64,000 bases of DNA from Euborellia annulipes (Eukaryota; Arthropoda; Insecta; Dermaptera; Anisolabididae), in contig JAKCPI010000289.1 of NCBI GenBank assembly GCA_023213315.1, positions 186,001-250,000 of the forward strand, read 5' to 3'. This document shows positions 1 through 11,964 of this stretch, one piece after another. The first letter of the stretch is position 1. Each line of letters opens with the position of its first letter. The notes under the pieces are model-generated. The model had not been told where the DNA came from and ran no database searches. It worked only from the letters and a program-made list of their open reading frames with translations. Position numbers and translations under genes: made by a program.

Positions 1-80
1 TTAAGATTTTTTTTGGCCATTTAGACCCAGTCTCAATTTATTTCAATTGGATTGGTCGCCAATCTACACCAAGCCCAAAA
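1..80 (-). repeat. SINE family 2 fragment (tRNA-derived)
   Basis: The stretch reads, on the minus strand, as a body ending in a 'ctaaatggcc' tail next to a shortened 'ggtgta' tRNA-like head. The same body occurs near full length at 34748-34921 (-), 16705-17045 (+), 20812-20940 (-) and 52070-52176 (+). This copy has lost most of the head-body junction and runs off the window edge. Confidence 0.6.
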
Positions 81-215
81 TCTTAAGCATTAACTTGTTG
101 CATTTAATTTTTATATCAGTTCATTCTTATTTAAAAAAAAGGAACTGAATTATTTATTGAAGTGTGAACTAAACTACGGACAAAAAGGAAAATACAGGAA
201 TGATGTGGGTTGGCA

Positions 216-493
216 CAGTAGCGTAACGTTTTTTAACTGGGCCCCGCAAACCTTTATTTCGGGCCCCATTATTAGACCATACAAAAAATATTTTTAATAT
301 ACCGTATATCCCTGAACCCTGAGGGCCCGGGCCCTCTCAAAGAGAAATTTTCATCAAATTTTTTACCTTTTTTATCGGATTCATTGTTTTTTCCGTTTTT
401 ATCGGAGCTACAGATTTTTAGCCCGGCCCGCGGGCCCCCAAGGTCCGGGGCTCCCCGCATCGCGGGGTCTGCGGGGCGTACGTTACGCCACTA
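216..493. mobile_element. Non-autonomous hAT-type element with 8 bp TSD
   Basis: Termini CAGTAGCGTAACGT and the inverse of CTAGTGGCGTAACGT-like sequence bound a 278 bp GC-rich insert with no coding potential. The octamer GGTTGGCA is duplicated at 208-215 and 494-501. An 8 bp duplication with CAGTRG ends is characteristic of the hAT superfamily; the class assignment is inference from these two features. Confidence 0.8.
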
Positions 494-695
494 GGTTGGC
501 ATTTCATTAGGTAGAAAAAAGCCCTCGTGATCACGCGTTTGAGGAATTATTCTATTTTTTTGCACCTGTGTGTATATTTTTGATATGTTTGATTCTGAAT
601 TATTATAAGTCTGATTAAGTAGACTTTGAGAAAATAAATAAAAATAAAATATTTAAGAAAATCTTCATGAACGAATGATTTTGTTTATTTTCCAG

Positions 696-3600
696 GTAGA
701 ATTAATCTAGTTGAACTTGCTCGAATTTTAAATGTAGACTTGGCTCATGTTACAACAAGGACTCAAGAAATTGTTCGCAATGATAAAAATTGTAAACTTG
801 TTTTGGGTCAATTGATTGATAGACGATATCTAAATCGTATCTGTGAGGAAGTCAATGAAAAGTTGCGTTTACAAGGCCAAATAACCTTCGGCGAAATAAC
901 ACGACAATATGATCTCCCAGGGGACTTCTTACAAGGGGTATGCATTCTTTAATTAAGTTTACTTCATTAGGTGATGCATGGATATGTTAACTCTATAGAC
1001 TATTTAATTTTTAGGTGATTGAACACGAATTAGGACGTTTGATTGCTGGACATCAAGATAAATCTGATCCTAGATATATATTTACTGATGCATTTGTAGG
1101 TCAAACCAAAGCATGTGTCCGGGGAGCTCTTTCAGCTGCAACTCGCCCCATTACAGTTGCTTCCATCTTATCTCATACGGGACTTCAGGAAAAATTATTT
1201 TTTTGTAAGTAAGATAAAAAAAATGAAATAAATATATATATATGTCGTAGACAAATCGTGAAATTAGACAGTTCATGAACTGTCTAGACATTTCATGAAC
1301 TGCAGCCAGATCGTGTAATGGTCAAACAGTTACATGATCTGGCTAAAAATTTTAGACAGTTCATGAAATGCAATTGGGCCTTAGACAGATCGTGTAATGC
1401 TCGAGAGCTACATGAAATGTCTAAATTTTTTAGGCAGTTCATGAACTGCCTAACAGCAGTTTTGCCGATCGTGTACTGCTTCTAATTTAATGCAAATAAA
1501 GATCTCGAAAAAAAAAATTTTATTTTTTCGAAAATCTAAAAAAAGGGCTTCTATAAGTTGTAGACATTTTAAATAGTTTAATTAAAAAAAATGAGGTAGA
1601 TACTTAAATGCTGGAATCTCCCAAAATTAGAACCCCGAGACGCGCACCTTAACTCAAGATTTACAAAGTGAGGAAGATTTGGAAAATTTAGTAATCGATA
1701 ATAATAATAATAAAATCTTCAACTGTTGAAGATTTTATGGAATATTTCTTTCTTGTTTTCAAAAAAAAAAAAATAATAATAATAATAATGATAAAAATTG
1801 ACTTTTTTCGAGATCTTTATTTGCTTTACAAACAATACACGATCGGCAAAACTGCTGTTAGGCAGTTCATGAACTGCCAAAAAAATTTAGACATTTCATG
1901 TAATTCTCGAGTATTACACGATCTGTCTAAGGCCCAATTGCATTTCATGAACTGTCTAAAATTTTTAGCCAGATCATGTAACTGTTTGACCATTACACGA
2001 TCTGGCTGCAGTTCATGAACTGTCTAATTTCACGATCTGTCTACGACATATATATTATTACGCCAAATCGACGAAATTGCTTATTTCATGAAATCGGCAA
2101 AATTTTGCGTTTGCTAAAAATTAAAATCTGAAATCTGAAAACACTTACCCCTCATTTTGTTCCTTTATTTTCGTAAAATTTATCTGCAAAATTTTAAATT
2201 AGAAAAGAAAAATGTAAAACTAAATAATTTTCTTGGCTTCGGTTCTGGAAGCTTCGGTCCAAATGGTTTTGGAACGTGCTAACTGAACCGAAGGCCGAAA
2301 CTAGGGACTTGATCGGTTTTTTGATAAATAAATTTTAATTAATTTTACTTTATTTTATTAATTATTCCAATTATCTCAACCAAGATTGCATTGTATAAGT
2401 TTCTTTAGGTGATAAATATAAACGAGAAATGAAAAACCCGAAAAAGCAGATGGCTGCTTTTTTCGTGAAATGGGCAAAACTAGGAAAAAAGAATGCCTTA
2501 TTCGAGAACTCGGCAGAGGGCTTGCCGAATTCACGAAAATGGCAAAATTTTGCCTATTTATATTATATAAGCATATATATAATAGGGTGGTCCAAAAAAT
2601 GTGATGTCTGAAATCTGAAAACACGTACCCCTCATTTGTTCCTTTATTTACGTAAAATTTACCTGCAAAATTTTAGACCGATTGGACGTTTACCAGGCCC
2701 GCCAGAAGGTCAAAGTTCATCGGTTCCCCTAAATTTGACTATTAACATTTTTGAAGAGCATTCAATTTACTAAAGAAAAAGTCCTTTAACATATTTTAGT
2801 AAAACAAACGTTTTTCATGGGCAAAAAATCGAATATGGTTCAGAGGCATATCACATTGACTTTCAAATAACACTAGTAAGCAAAATGAAATTATTTTTCG
2901 AGCCCTGAAATAATTTCTTCAGATTATTAAATAAAATGAAATCCTGAATGCAAATATGATCTTCGTTTTCCCCCACCACGTACTGTTTTCGGGGGAGAGT
3001 CCCCTACTTATTACCACCCCTTTTCGTTAAACTTAGGGCCATGAATTAAATGTGGAGGAATGAAAAAGAATATTTTAGGCTTAATATTTCTTCTTTAGGT
3101 CTAGAGAGCTGATAAGTTCAAAAACATGAACATTATGATTTAAGGGGGAGGATTTTGTCTCTTAAATTGCAAAAAAATCATTAAAAATGATCAATTTTTT
3201 CTGTTTTTTTCGCAGTTTTTCACTGATTTTTTACATATTCCAGCTAACAGACCCCCTCATCCTTCATTAAATATCGCTTAAAAAAAATATATATATATAT
3301 AGGATAAAGCGGGTGAGGTATGAATGATTCCAAAGTCTTCGCAGGGAGATCGAAGATTCACAGCTCCACGTTGTTCAGTCAGTCGAATTCGCAAATATGC
3401 GATTATAACTAGCTTATTTTTTGGGCGGGTCTTTATTATATCGACAGATTCTTCTATGTCCTGCAATATTTGCGAATTCGACTGATTTAGCTGGATATAT
3501 GTAGAAAAGCAGTGAAAAACTGCGAAAAAAAACAGAAAATATTGATCATTTTGAATGATTTTTTTTGCAATTTATGGGACAAAATCCTACCCCTCCTCCC

Positions 3601-6600
3601 CTCGTTCAAATCATAATGTTCATGTTTTTGAATTTATCAGCTCTCTAGACCTACAGAAGAAATATTAAGGCTAAAATATTCTTTTTCATTCCTCCACATT
3701 TAATTCATGGCTCTAAGTTTAACGAAATGGGGTGGTAATAAGTAGGGCACTGTCCTCCGAAAACAGTACAGTGAGAGACAATATTAAGTCCCACCCATGC
3801 GTTTTCTACTTGTGATTATTTCATTGTTTTTATAAACGAAAATGAACATCTTTATTGGAAATTTTCTAGAATTGAACCATGAAAGTTTCCATTAAAAAGT
3901 ATATAATATTTTTTTAAAAACAATGAAATAATCACAAGTAGAAAACGCATAGGTGGGACTTAATATTGTCTCTCACTGTAGGTGGTGGGGTAAAACGGAG
4001 ATCATATTTGCATTCAGGATGCCATTTTACTTAATAATCTGAAGAAATTATTTCGGGGCTCGAAAAAAAATTTCATTTTGCCTACTACTACTAGTGTTAT
4101 TTGAAAGTCAATGTGATATGCCTCTCAACCATATTCGATTTTTTGCCCATGAAAAACGTTTGTTTTACTAAAAAATGTTAAAGGACTTTTTCTTTAGTAA
4201 ATTGAATGCTCTTCAAAAAATTACTAATGATTTTTTTTCTAGACCAACCCTTAAGGAGTTACAGGTGTTAATAGTCAAATTTAGGGGAAACCGATGAACT
4301 TTGACCTTCTGGCGGGCCAGGTAAACGTTGTGCAATCGGTCTAAAATTTTGCAGGTAAATTTTACGTAAATAAAGGAACAAAATGAGGGGTACGTGTTTT
4401 CAGATTTCAGACATCACATTTTCTGGACCACTCTATTATATATAAGCCTATATAATATAAATAGGCAAAATTTTGCCATTTTCGTGAATTCGGCAAGCCC
4501 TCTGCCGAGTTCTCGAATAAGGCATTCTTTTTTCCTAGTTTTGCCATTTGCTTTTTTGGGTTTTTCATTTCTCGTTTACATTTATCACCTAAAGAAACTT
4601 ATACAATGCAATCTTGGTTGAGATAATTGGAATAATTAATAAAATAAAGTAAAAATAATTAAAATTTATTTATCATATAACCGTTTAAGTCCCTTAGTGT
4701 CGGCCTTCGGTTCGGTTAGCACGGTCCAAAACCATTTGGACCGAAGCTTCCAGAACCGAAGCCGAGAAAATTATTTAGTTTTAAATTTTTCTTTTCTAAA
4801 GGAAAATCCACCTTAACAGGACCGAACTCGGCAAAGTCGGGACCCCTGCAAGTGGTTTTAAATCATATATACATAGACATAAAATTGCCTAATACGTGAA
4901 GTCTTCAGAAAGCTTCCCGAATTCACGAAAACGGCAAAATTTTGCAATTTCATCAATTCAGTGCAATTCGGTGTAACATATATATATATATATAGCTGAA
5001 ATTTGATAAATTCTAATTCAACAAAACAATTATTCTAGGTTATATGTTTCAAGGTTTTATTAAAATTAAATAAACATTTTAACGTTTTATTGAAATTAAA
5101 ATTAAAATCAACACTTTATGTTAATTTCGGATTTGCTGCCATCATCAGAATTGGAATTGATTGATACGAGTTGACATATAGAATACAAATGTTCATAAAG
5201 TTATAATAAGCAACTAATGTTCATAAAGGGTTAAATTTAATTTTAATAAAACGTTAACCCAGAATAATTGTTTTGTTGAATTAGAATTTATCAAATTTCA
5301 GCAATATAGCTATATTTATTTATAATGTTTCAACTAATGCCCACGGTAAATAGTTTAAATTTAAAATGAAATAACTTTTTGAGGTAACTAAAAAATTATT
5401 CTCACCCATATGCTCCAACTTCCCGAAGGTACCTTGGAGTATTGGTCTTTTCTATCGATCCCATCCTAGCATTTCCTCTTATTAATTCTTACAGTTTCTA
5501 TAAGGACATACATTAACATTGATAAATACTCTTTCGCAGCTGTGGCAGAAAACTTGATTCAAACCAAACAAGTGGCCGGAAATCTGAGTGGAAAACAAGG
5601 CGGATCTGCTCTTTATATTCCTACTGTTTATTCAAAAACACAACATGATTGGGTTATTAGTTTTTATAGACAAAATGGATATTTGGGTAAGTAGTATTTT
5701 TTTTTTATTCAAAAAATTTTTTTATGTTAAAGTTTTTTTTATAATAGGCTATTATCAAATACAATTTTAGAATATGATGCACTCACACGAATTGGAATTC
5801 CTGATCCTAAGCAATATGTCCGGACTCGTCTTCCTTCAAGTGATCGACTCACTTTCTTAAAAGATTTTTGTGTGGGCCCTCTTGTTTTGGATCAACTTGA
5901 AGCTACTATCGACGAAGCTAAAGTGACTTCTTCTTGGCTTGATTCTGTTACCATCTTACCATCCGCTTTTGGTGCTGAGGAGATTAGTCAATTACTTGGA
6001 GCCGTTCTAAAATCAAATGATGGATTGCAAATATTTTGTAGTACGTTAATTGTTACGGACCAATGGATAAAAACCCTTGAGGAACCATTATTAAAAATGG
6101 CTACTGAAAAGGTATTTTATTTATTTTTTATTGGACGTGTGACATCCGTTATTGAGAACATTATATCGCTTGCTGAGAATCATAGTGGCCAAAGTCCGAA
6201 AATTCAATTTTTGAGTTAAGCCTACCAAATGTTGATAAAACGTCTTCTCTTTTGAGTGCCAAAGTGGCGAAAATATATTTCCATTCTTTGCTATTGATTC
6301 TGGTATATTCATTTGCTGCCCGGCTATTTAAATATATTTGTTTATGCCTACGGGCTTGGTCTGGTTGGTAGCGTGCCTACCTTCTATACCGAACGTCGCG
6401 AGTTCGGAGTCCAGGCAGTCCGATGCTTTTATTTAAGCCATTTGGATACCAAATGGTTAAATAAAATGTCTGGACCAATAGATATTATAAATAATATCAC
6501 GGTTATCGTTAAAGTCTTAAATGGTCTAAGTCGCCGAAAAGACTGTGTGAATGGGTGGTGAGTGTGAGTGTGAGTGTGAATGAGAAAAAAGTGTGAGTGT

Positions 6601-9600
6601 TTTTAATTATTATATTTGTTTATAAAACTTTTCTCGAATTGTTGAATTTCGAACTTTTGCCACTATGAATCTCAGCAGGCGATAGATGGGCATTTTAAAT
6701 AGATTTTAACTATGGAAAAATATATTTCAATAGTTTATTATCTCTCTCTCTTCCGTCAGACCTGACACGTTGTGGATACTCTTAGGGGTTACTTTAATGG
6801 GAATTGCCATGTCGTGGAATTTAACTCGAATTTCCTTCAACTCAGCATTATAACTTAAGCTTAACTGCTTTATCCCCTGGGTTAATAAGATTTCTTTAAG
6901 GGATTTCTCAAATTCGTTTATTTTATTAATATGAGTAAATTAATTCCAGGCAAAACAATCGGTTGCTTGTGGAGCTTTTCAACAACATCAAATTGAGATG
7001 CGTCTCCAAGAAATGAGAGGAAGACGCGATGAGGCGGATGAAGATTCTATTAATATAAAAGAAAGTAGACGTGAAGAAAGAAGACGTAAGGCAGCAGGGG
7101 GAAAACAAGGTGGCGGTACTCAGGTATTAATTATAAAATCATTTTAATATAAATGAATATCAATTTCATTATGTATTGTTTCATGTAAATATACCACAAT
7201 TTCATGTATTTTTAGGGTAGAGAAACTAAAACTAAAAGTTCAAAATCTAAAAAAGGTAATCGCAGAGGGGGTGGAGGAGGTCATGATTCTTCAGATGAAG
7301 ATATATCTAATGATACAGGAACAACAACACGAGATATCTCTTTTGAACTTGTTTCAAAAAGTGATATTGAAGCTTTTCTCGTGTCTAACGAAGAAATTCG
7401 GGATATTGGATATGATGAACTTGTGACTGAATTGGCAAATTATTTCTATCCGTAATTAACTCACGTCACAAAATATTTGATTAGCTCTAAACAGATTCAT
7501 TATCTTTAAATAATAAATTTAATATTTTTTTAAAGGCAAATAAATAAGGCTGCCACTACAGCAGCAAAATCTGCAATTGAAGCTGCTCTTGCGGCCTCAG
7601 CTCATGATCGTCGTCATAAACATGGGGAAATTCAAGAAAAGATCAATTCTCTAGCCTCTGATATCAGAATATATGATAAAGCAATTAAATTTATTAATGA
7701 AAATTATCATGGTCAGCTAGGAAAGTAAGTAATTTTTTTAAAATACCAATCGACTGTAATAAGCTGTTATTTGGAATTTTTTTTCAAATCAAACCTTTTG
7801 TTATTTATTTTACGCTGGTAAGCAATAATAGGAGCAAAAATATTTGATAATTAACATGATTGTGAAAGATTATGAAAATCCTTATAAAAATACACTGCGC
7901 GCCAAAAAAAATCCTAACTCTTTGTTTCTTCTTAAAAAGACTTGTTCTATTCTCTCTTACTGTAATTTATTAAACATTTAATATGCAATATCTTATACAT
8001 TTCTAATTAAATGTAACACAAATCCATAACATTTTACTAAACAATTAAAATTTAAAAAAAATGTCTACATTTTTTTTATTAAAGCCAAACTTCAAAAATT
8101 TTTTAAATAATGTTTCCATTTCTGTTTTTCTCTGACTATTTTATTGGAAATTCTTATAAAATTTAATTAATTAATTAATATCCAACAAAACATATCGAGA
8201 TTATGTTGAATTGTCCCACAAAATGAATATTAACATATTTTTCTTTATTTTATTAACTTTGCCCTCCAACCATAGGTTGGGTAGGTAAAGTTAATTTAAG
8301 TAATTGTAAAAAAAATTGAAATTGAACTGAATCTGCCAAAATGCGTTCTGAGGTCCCCTGAATCCATTTAAGTAGTTTTTGCAATTATGTCTGTGTGTGT
8401 GTGACTTTCTGTCTGTGTGTATTATGTCTGTGATAATTTTTTTCGTCAAAGAAAATTCAAAAACTATTTATTCAATCGATTTGTAATTTTGGGGGGGGGG
8501 GGGGGGGGGGGAATGTATTTGAGTTAAATTTACTTAGAAATGATTAAGATATTTCATATTAATTGTTTCTTAAATTAGAGTATTATTAAGGCAGATTAAA
8601 ACATGTCTTTTTAAGAAGAAAAAATGTTACGTTTTTTTTTTTTTTTTGAAGCGGAGTGTATATGTTTATTATTATTTTGTATCTCATTATTTTATCAATA
8701 TACAATATATAATTACGGGTTGTCTGTCTGTCCAGGAAAAATACTCGGGCCTCCAAATCACCAAATGGAGAATTCAAGAATTTTTGAGACCATTTCGTTT
8801 AATTAAATGTTTCTAAATGTGTTTTATAGGTTTTTATTGAGAGGACTTGGTTTAGAAGCTACTAATAAAGTTTTAAGTTACGTACTTCAAGAACATACTG
8901 GACGTGAAATATCTGAGAATGAACTTACTACCGAATTGCGAGCCAAACTGATACCAGAATTGCCTTCAAATATTCGTGATCCGATTCAAAAATTGGTCAA
9001 GGCTGTATTTTCTGAACCTCCTGATTGTGAAGAATTTCTTACCTCCCTTGAAGCTGCAATTGGTACTGGAATTTGTGATATGATTTTACGGAAACCAGAT
9101 AAAAAGAAAGAAAGGTGTTACACAATTAATATATTATTCAAAATATAAATATTAATAAGTCTTTTATAAGTAGAAATAATTTTACAACATGAACAGGTAG
9201 ATGAAGGCAGCCAGCAAAGAACAAAAAACTTTATTTAAATATCGTCGACGTTTCGGGAACGCGTCGCTCCCATCTTCAGGACGATAAATTGTTAATGTTG
9301 TTTAGATTGTTTAGATTTACATTTAATGGTATATGCAGATTTGTGTTGCAATTTTGTATGACCTACATGTATCAATCTAAACAACATTAACAATTTATCG
9401 TCCTGAAGATGGGAGCGACGCGTTCCCGAAACGTCGACGATATTTAAATAAAGTTTTTTGTTCTTTGCTGGCTGCCTTCATCTACCTGTTCCTGTTGATT
9501 ATCACTCATTGTCAGCCATTAATTTCTTCTTTTCAAAAATAATTTTATATTTAAATTATTTTTTGTTAAAGGGCTAGTTTTTTTTTATTATTTTTAGGGG

Positions 9601-11848
9601 GAGAATTTAAAATGGGTTTGTTTGGGCAAAATTGGTGGGGGGGGGGGGGAAAGGTTTTTATTTAAATTTCATGAGTCGAATGTTCGGCTTAAATATCAAG
9701 AGTTATTTTTTTAGAAAAGTTAATAAATAAAAGATCGTGGAAAAAAAATATTTCCTATATAAATGTGCATCAAATATATAAATGTGCATCAAGTAATATA
9801 TATATTTTACTGAGAGAGAGTTCAAATGTTACAAAGTAGAGAGATAAAAAACTCCTGGAATTTTTCTGTTTTTTTTTTTTTTTTTTTTTTTTTCTTTCTT
9901 TATTGGAGAAAGAAATGGAAATTGATAAGCTGGACTTTTTTTATTTTCTATTTTTCAGTCATTCTCAATCAACATTGTTTTTTGTCAACATTGTTTTTTT
10001 GTTATAGAAGAACTGGTAAATTTGTACCTTCAAGAGTATTGAGAATATAATTGAAAATAAATCAGGAATGACTTCCCCTAAACTTTCTCCTATATTATTT
10101 TGGAATTATGTCTCTGTGTGTGTGTGTGTGTTGGTGGGTGAACACGAATGCTTAAAACCTCAAGCAGCTAGATCGATTAATTTAGTATATCGTTCTTAAC
10201 TTATACAATTTTTAATTTCTCGTATAGAATATAAAGAGAAAGTATTGTAATCGTAAAAAAATTCGACTTCGAGATTTTGATGTTTCTCCGCAATTTAGGC
10301 CTCTCTGAGTAAAAAAACCCATTTTTGGCATTTTGTCTGTGTGTCCGTCTGTCTGTGTGTGTCAACCACATTTGCGTAAAAACGCATGAAGCCAGATCGA
10401 TGAAATTTGGTATATGCTCATTACACTAAAATTGTAGATTTCTATCAACTTTTGGAGAAAATACATCACCTAGAAGTAGTACTTTCCTTTACCTAATAAG
10501 TTTTTTCAAAAATTTTGAAATTTTCAATTTTTTTGTCATATTATTATGATAAATTACTTTATTTTAAAAAGTTTTTATTCTTTGACATTTTCTCGAAAAC
10601 TGAATAGAAAAATGTTAAAGAATAAAAACTTTTTAAAATAAAGTAATTTATCATAATAATATGACAAAAAAATTGAAAATTTCAAAATTTTTGAAAAAAC
10701 TTATTAGGTAAAGTACTATTTCCAGGTGACGTATTTACTCCAAAAGTTCATAGAAATCTACAATTTTAGTGTAAGAAGTATATACCAAATTTCATCGATC
10801 TGGCTGCATGCGTTTTTAATCAAACGTGGTTCACACACACAGACAGACGGACACACAGACAAAATGCCAAAAATGGTTTTTTTTAACTCAGAGAGGCCTA
10901 AATTGTGGAGAAACATCAAAATCTCGAAGTCGAATTTTTTTAGGATTACACTACTTTCTCTTTACTCTATATAAGTATATTTAAATTTTATTAATTTTTC
11001 AGAGCATGGCTTCAAAACCATCGACAAAGTTTAATTCAAGAGTTAACTTCTTGTGAAGATCCATCAAGAGTGCTTATTTTATCAATTCTTATAATGTTCC
11101 AATCAATTCACTCGGTGCCTATTTATGCTGCGGTACCTCGTTTCACTGGTTGGCTTGTAGAACATTTAAAACCTCTGATTTCTCCTGAAACATCAACCCT
11201 TCTTTCTGACTTTTATGAAAAGGTAAAAATTTATCTATATTTATTTTGAACATAATTCTACCTATTTTTTTTACCTATAAATGAAATAGCCAGGGCCGTT
11301 CCTGGCCGACGTCACTCCGTGCCAGCACGGAGGCGCCAACCTCAAAAAGGCGCCGGAGAGCCTTCCCAAAGGGCCCCACGGATGCAAAACCTAAAAGGCG
11401 CAGCAGAGTCCAATATTTATCTTTTTTTCATGTTTTATTTATCTTTATAATAAAATAAGATGGAAATATTTATTAGAATTCTTTTCTACTTTTGATATTT
11501 TCTTTAAAAACAATGAAATAATCACATGACAAAACGCATGCTTTAATATTGACTCTACTTTGCTGATGTATTTTTTTTTCAAAATTTTCTCTCTATTCTA
11601 GTTAAAAGGTATAAATCTTTGATGTTACCATTATTTATGTCTTGAAAGGAAAGAGAAATTATGTTTACGCAAAAATATGTCATATTTATTTTATCCTTTA
11701 TTAAATATAATTTGTTTTTCAGGTTAAATCTAACCAAGAATTTAATGATGAAGTTTTAAAATCATTACAAGAAAAAATGCCTCAACTTAAAGAAGCTGCA
11801 ATAACAATGAAAAAAAGTGGCGAGAAAAATGTCCAAACCCCCAATTAA
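696..11848 (+). CDS. UFL1: E3 UFM1-protein ligase 1, 3' ten exons (5' end outside window)
   Basis: UFL1 transfers the ubiquitin-like modifier UFM1 to substrates, mainly at the endoplasmic reticulum together with DDRGK1. Exons: 696-937, 1015-1204, 5540-5686, 5771-6111, 6950-7123, 7216-7451, 7536-7724, 8830-9114, 11003-11222, 11723-11848 (stop TAA 11846-11848). All junctions are GT-AG and phases close, giving 716 residues; the first codon is split with an unseen exon, so roughly the N-terminal 80-100 residues are missing. Family hallmarks include LVLGQLID, YDLPGDFL, QNGYLEYDALTRIGIPD, the basic linker EERRRKAAGGKQGGG and a second Lys/Gly/Asp-rich linker before the helical C-terminal half. No RING or HECT residues are expected in this ligase family and none are seen. 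No AATAAA lies in the first 100 bases after the stop; AATATA near 11890 is the best candidate. Introns hold large foldbacks and a twin ribozyme unit. Confidence 0.95.
1230..2056. repeat. Foldback built of nested short palindromes (UFL1 intron)
   Basis: Arms 1230-1515 and 1796-2056 are inverse complements. Each arm is itself a string of self-complementary blocks such as GACAGTTCATGAACTGTC, GGCAGTTCATGAACTGCC and repeated 'cagatcgtgtaa' units. The loop carries a separate perfect hairpin around 1712-1736 (AAATCTTCAACTGTTGAAGA core). There is no coding potential. The class is unknown. Confidence 0.8.
2199..4798. repeat. 2.6 kb foldback element
   Basis: Inverse arms run 2199-about 3260 and about 3480-4798, beginning and ending with a 'ggcttcggttctggaagc' type terminus. 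The two arms give matching reading-frame shadows at 2376-2624 (-) and 4394-4621 (+), which reflect symmetry rather than a gene. The right arm is interrupted by the MITE at 3769-3978. A direct copy of part of the arm also lies just outside at about 2130-2195. Confidence 0.8.
3769..3978. mobile_element. 210 bp TA-flanked MITE (mariner-like), nested
   Basis: Terminal inverted repeats start CAGTGAGAGACAATATTAAG and continue for over 50 bases, ending CTCACTG. TA dinucleotides flank it at 3767-3768 and 3979-3980. The other arm of the host foldback has the uninterrupted site with a single TA at 2981-2982, so the target duplication is directly visible. TA duplication is typical of Tc1/mariner elements. 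Confidence 0.88.
4995..5304. repeat. Inverted repeat, about 310 bp
   Basis: A block beginning GCTGAAATTTGATAAATTC at 4995 is repeated in inverse at about 5266-5304, and the inner part (AATTAAAAT-rich, 'aacgttttatt') is also inverted. It lies in the UFL1 intron just upstream of the exon at 5540. No open frame is present. Confidence 0.65.
6351..6598 (+). repeat. SINE family 1 (tRNA-derived)
   Basis: The head contains a box A-like TGGTCTGGTTGG and box B-like GAGTTCGGAGTCC spaced as in a tRNA. The body holds the inverted pair 'tttaagccatttgg'/'ccaaatgg', and the 3' end has GTGAGT repeats. Other copies are at 30254-30512 (+), 22326-22544 (-) and 38940-39190 (-). Confidence 0.78.
7725..8829. other. 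UFL1 intron: small hairpin, dispersed repeat copy, no gene
   Basis: Contents: a hairpin at about 8252-8293 (TAACTTTGCC... against ...GGTAAAGTTA), a TGTCTG-rich block at 8390-8430, a 21-base G run, and copy 1 of a dispersed repeat at about 8520-8640 (other copies at 58988-59115 and 62200-62325). Confidence 0.6.
8491..8511 (+). repeat. Poly(G) run, 21 bases
   Basis: An uninterrupted run of 21 G on the + strand, inside the UFL1 intron. Shorter runs occur near 16308, 18565, 21265, 27470, 37960 and 60745. Confidence 0.95.
9240..9286 (-). ncRNA. Hammerhead-like ribozyme motif, diminished stem III
   Basis: Mirror copy of the motif at 9396-9442, facing outward on the minus strand. Stem I TATCGTC/GACGATA, CTGAAGA, a GGGA/TCCC stem II, GAAAC and GTC are all present. 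Activity is not established. Confidence 0.65.
9396..9442 (+). ncRNA. Hammerhead-like ribozyme motif, best stem I (7 bp)
   Basis: Stem I is TATCGTC (9396-9402) with GACGATA (9436-9442), seven Watson-Crick pairs. The core is CTGAAGA (9403-9409), stem II GGGA/TCCC (9411-9414/9424-9427), then GAAA (9428-9431). C9432-G9433 and A-T give a two-pair stem III with no loop, so cleavage after C9435 would need dimerisation. One extra base, T9410, sits between CTGANGA and stem II. It lies in the sense strand of a UFL1 intron. Confidence 0.65.
10223..10974. repeat. 750 bp foldback element, family with 60093-60595
   Basis: The left arm starts 'tatagaatataaagagaaag' and the right arm ends with its inverse, followed by 'tatataag'. 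Arms include TGTCTG-rich blocks and 'gatttctatca' segments that recur at 60093-60595. The centre near 10590-10610 is a close palindrome. It lies in the last long UFL1 intron. The class is unknown. Confidence 0.75.
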
Positions 11849-11964
11849 TTGCTATAATTTTTTAAATCATTCTATTTTTATAAAAAGAATAATATATAAT
11901 TTTAAAAAACAATGAAAGCTGTCTATAAATTTATTAATTCATTTATTTTCTCTCTACTAAAATC

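Larger units (their letters stand above)
9185..9536. mobile_element. Twin-ribozyme Penelope-like foldback unit with 11 bp TSD
   Basis: Inverse arms 9191-9310 and 9373-9491 carry two outward-facing hammerhead-like motifs. AAATAATTTTA is duplicated at 9174-9184 and 9537-9547, so the pair inserted as one unit. Each arm ends outward in 'ttgctggctgc', a tail shared with the other units here. Assignment to Penelope-like elements rests on the related unit at 55369-56954. Confidence 0.8.

Noticed and set aside
1230..2056. CRISPR-like array
   Set aside because: The repeats are irregular palindromes mirrored in two arms, in a eukaryotic intron, without uniform spacers.
2376..4621. Two very similar 75-82 residue frames on opposite strands
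   Set aside because: They are the same non-coding arm of the 2199-4798 foldback read in both orientations; no codon pattern or domain.
7081..7123. Separate Lys/Arg-rich small gene in the UFL1 region
   Set aside because: It is the basic linker exon of UFL1, in phase with its neighbours.
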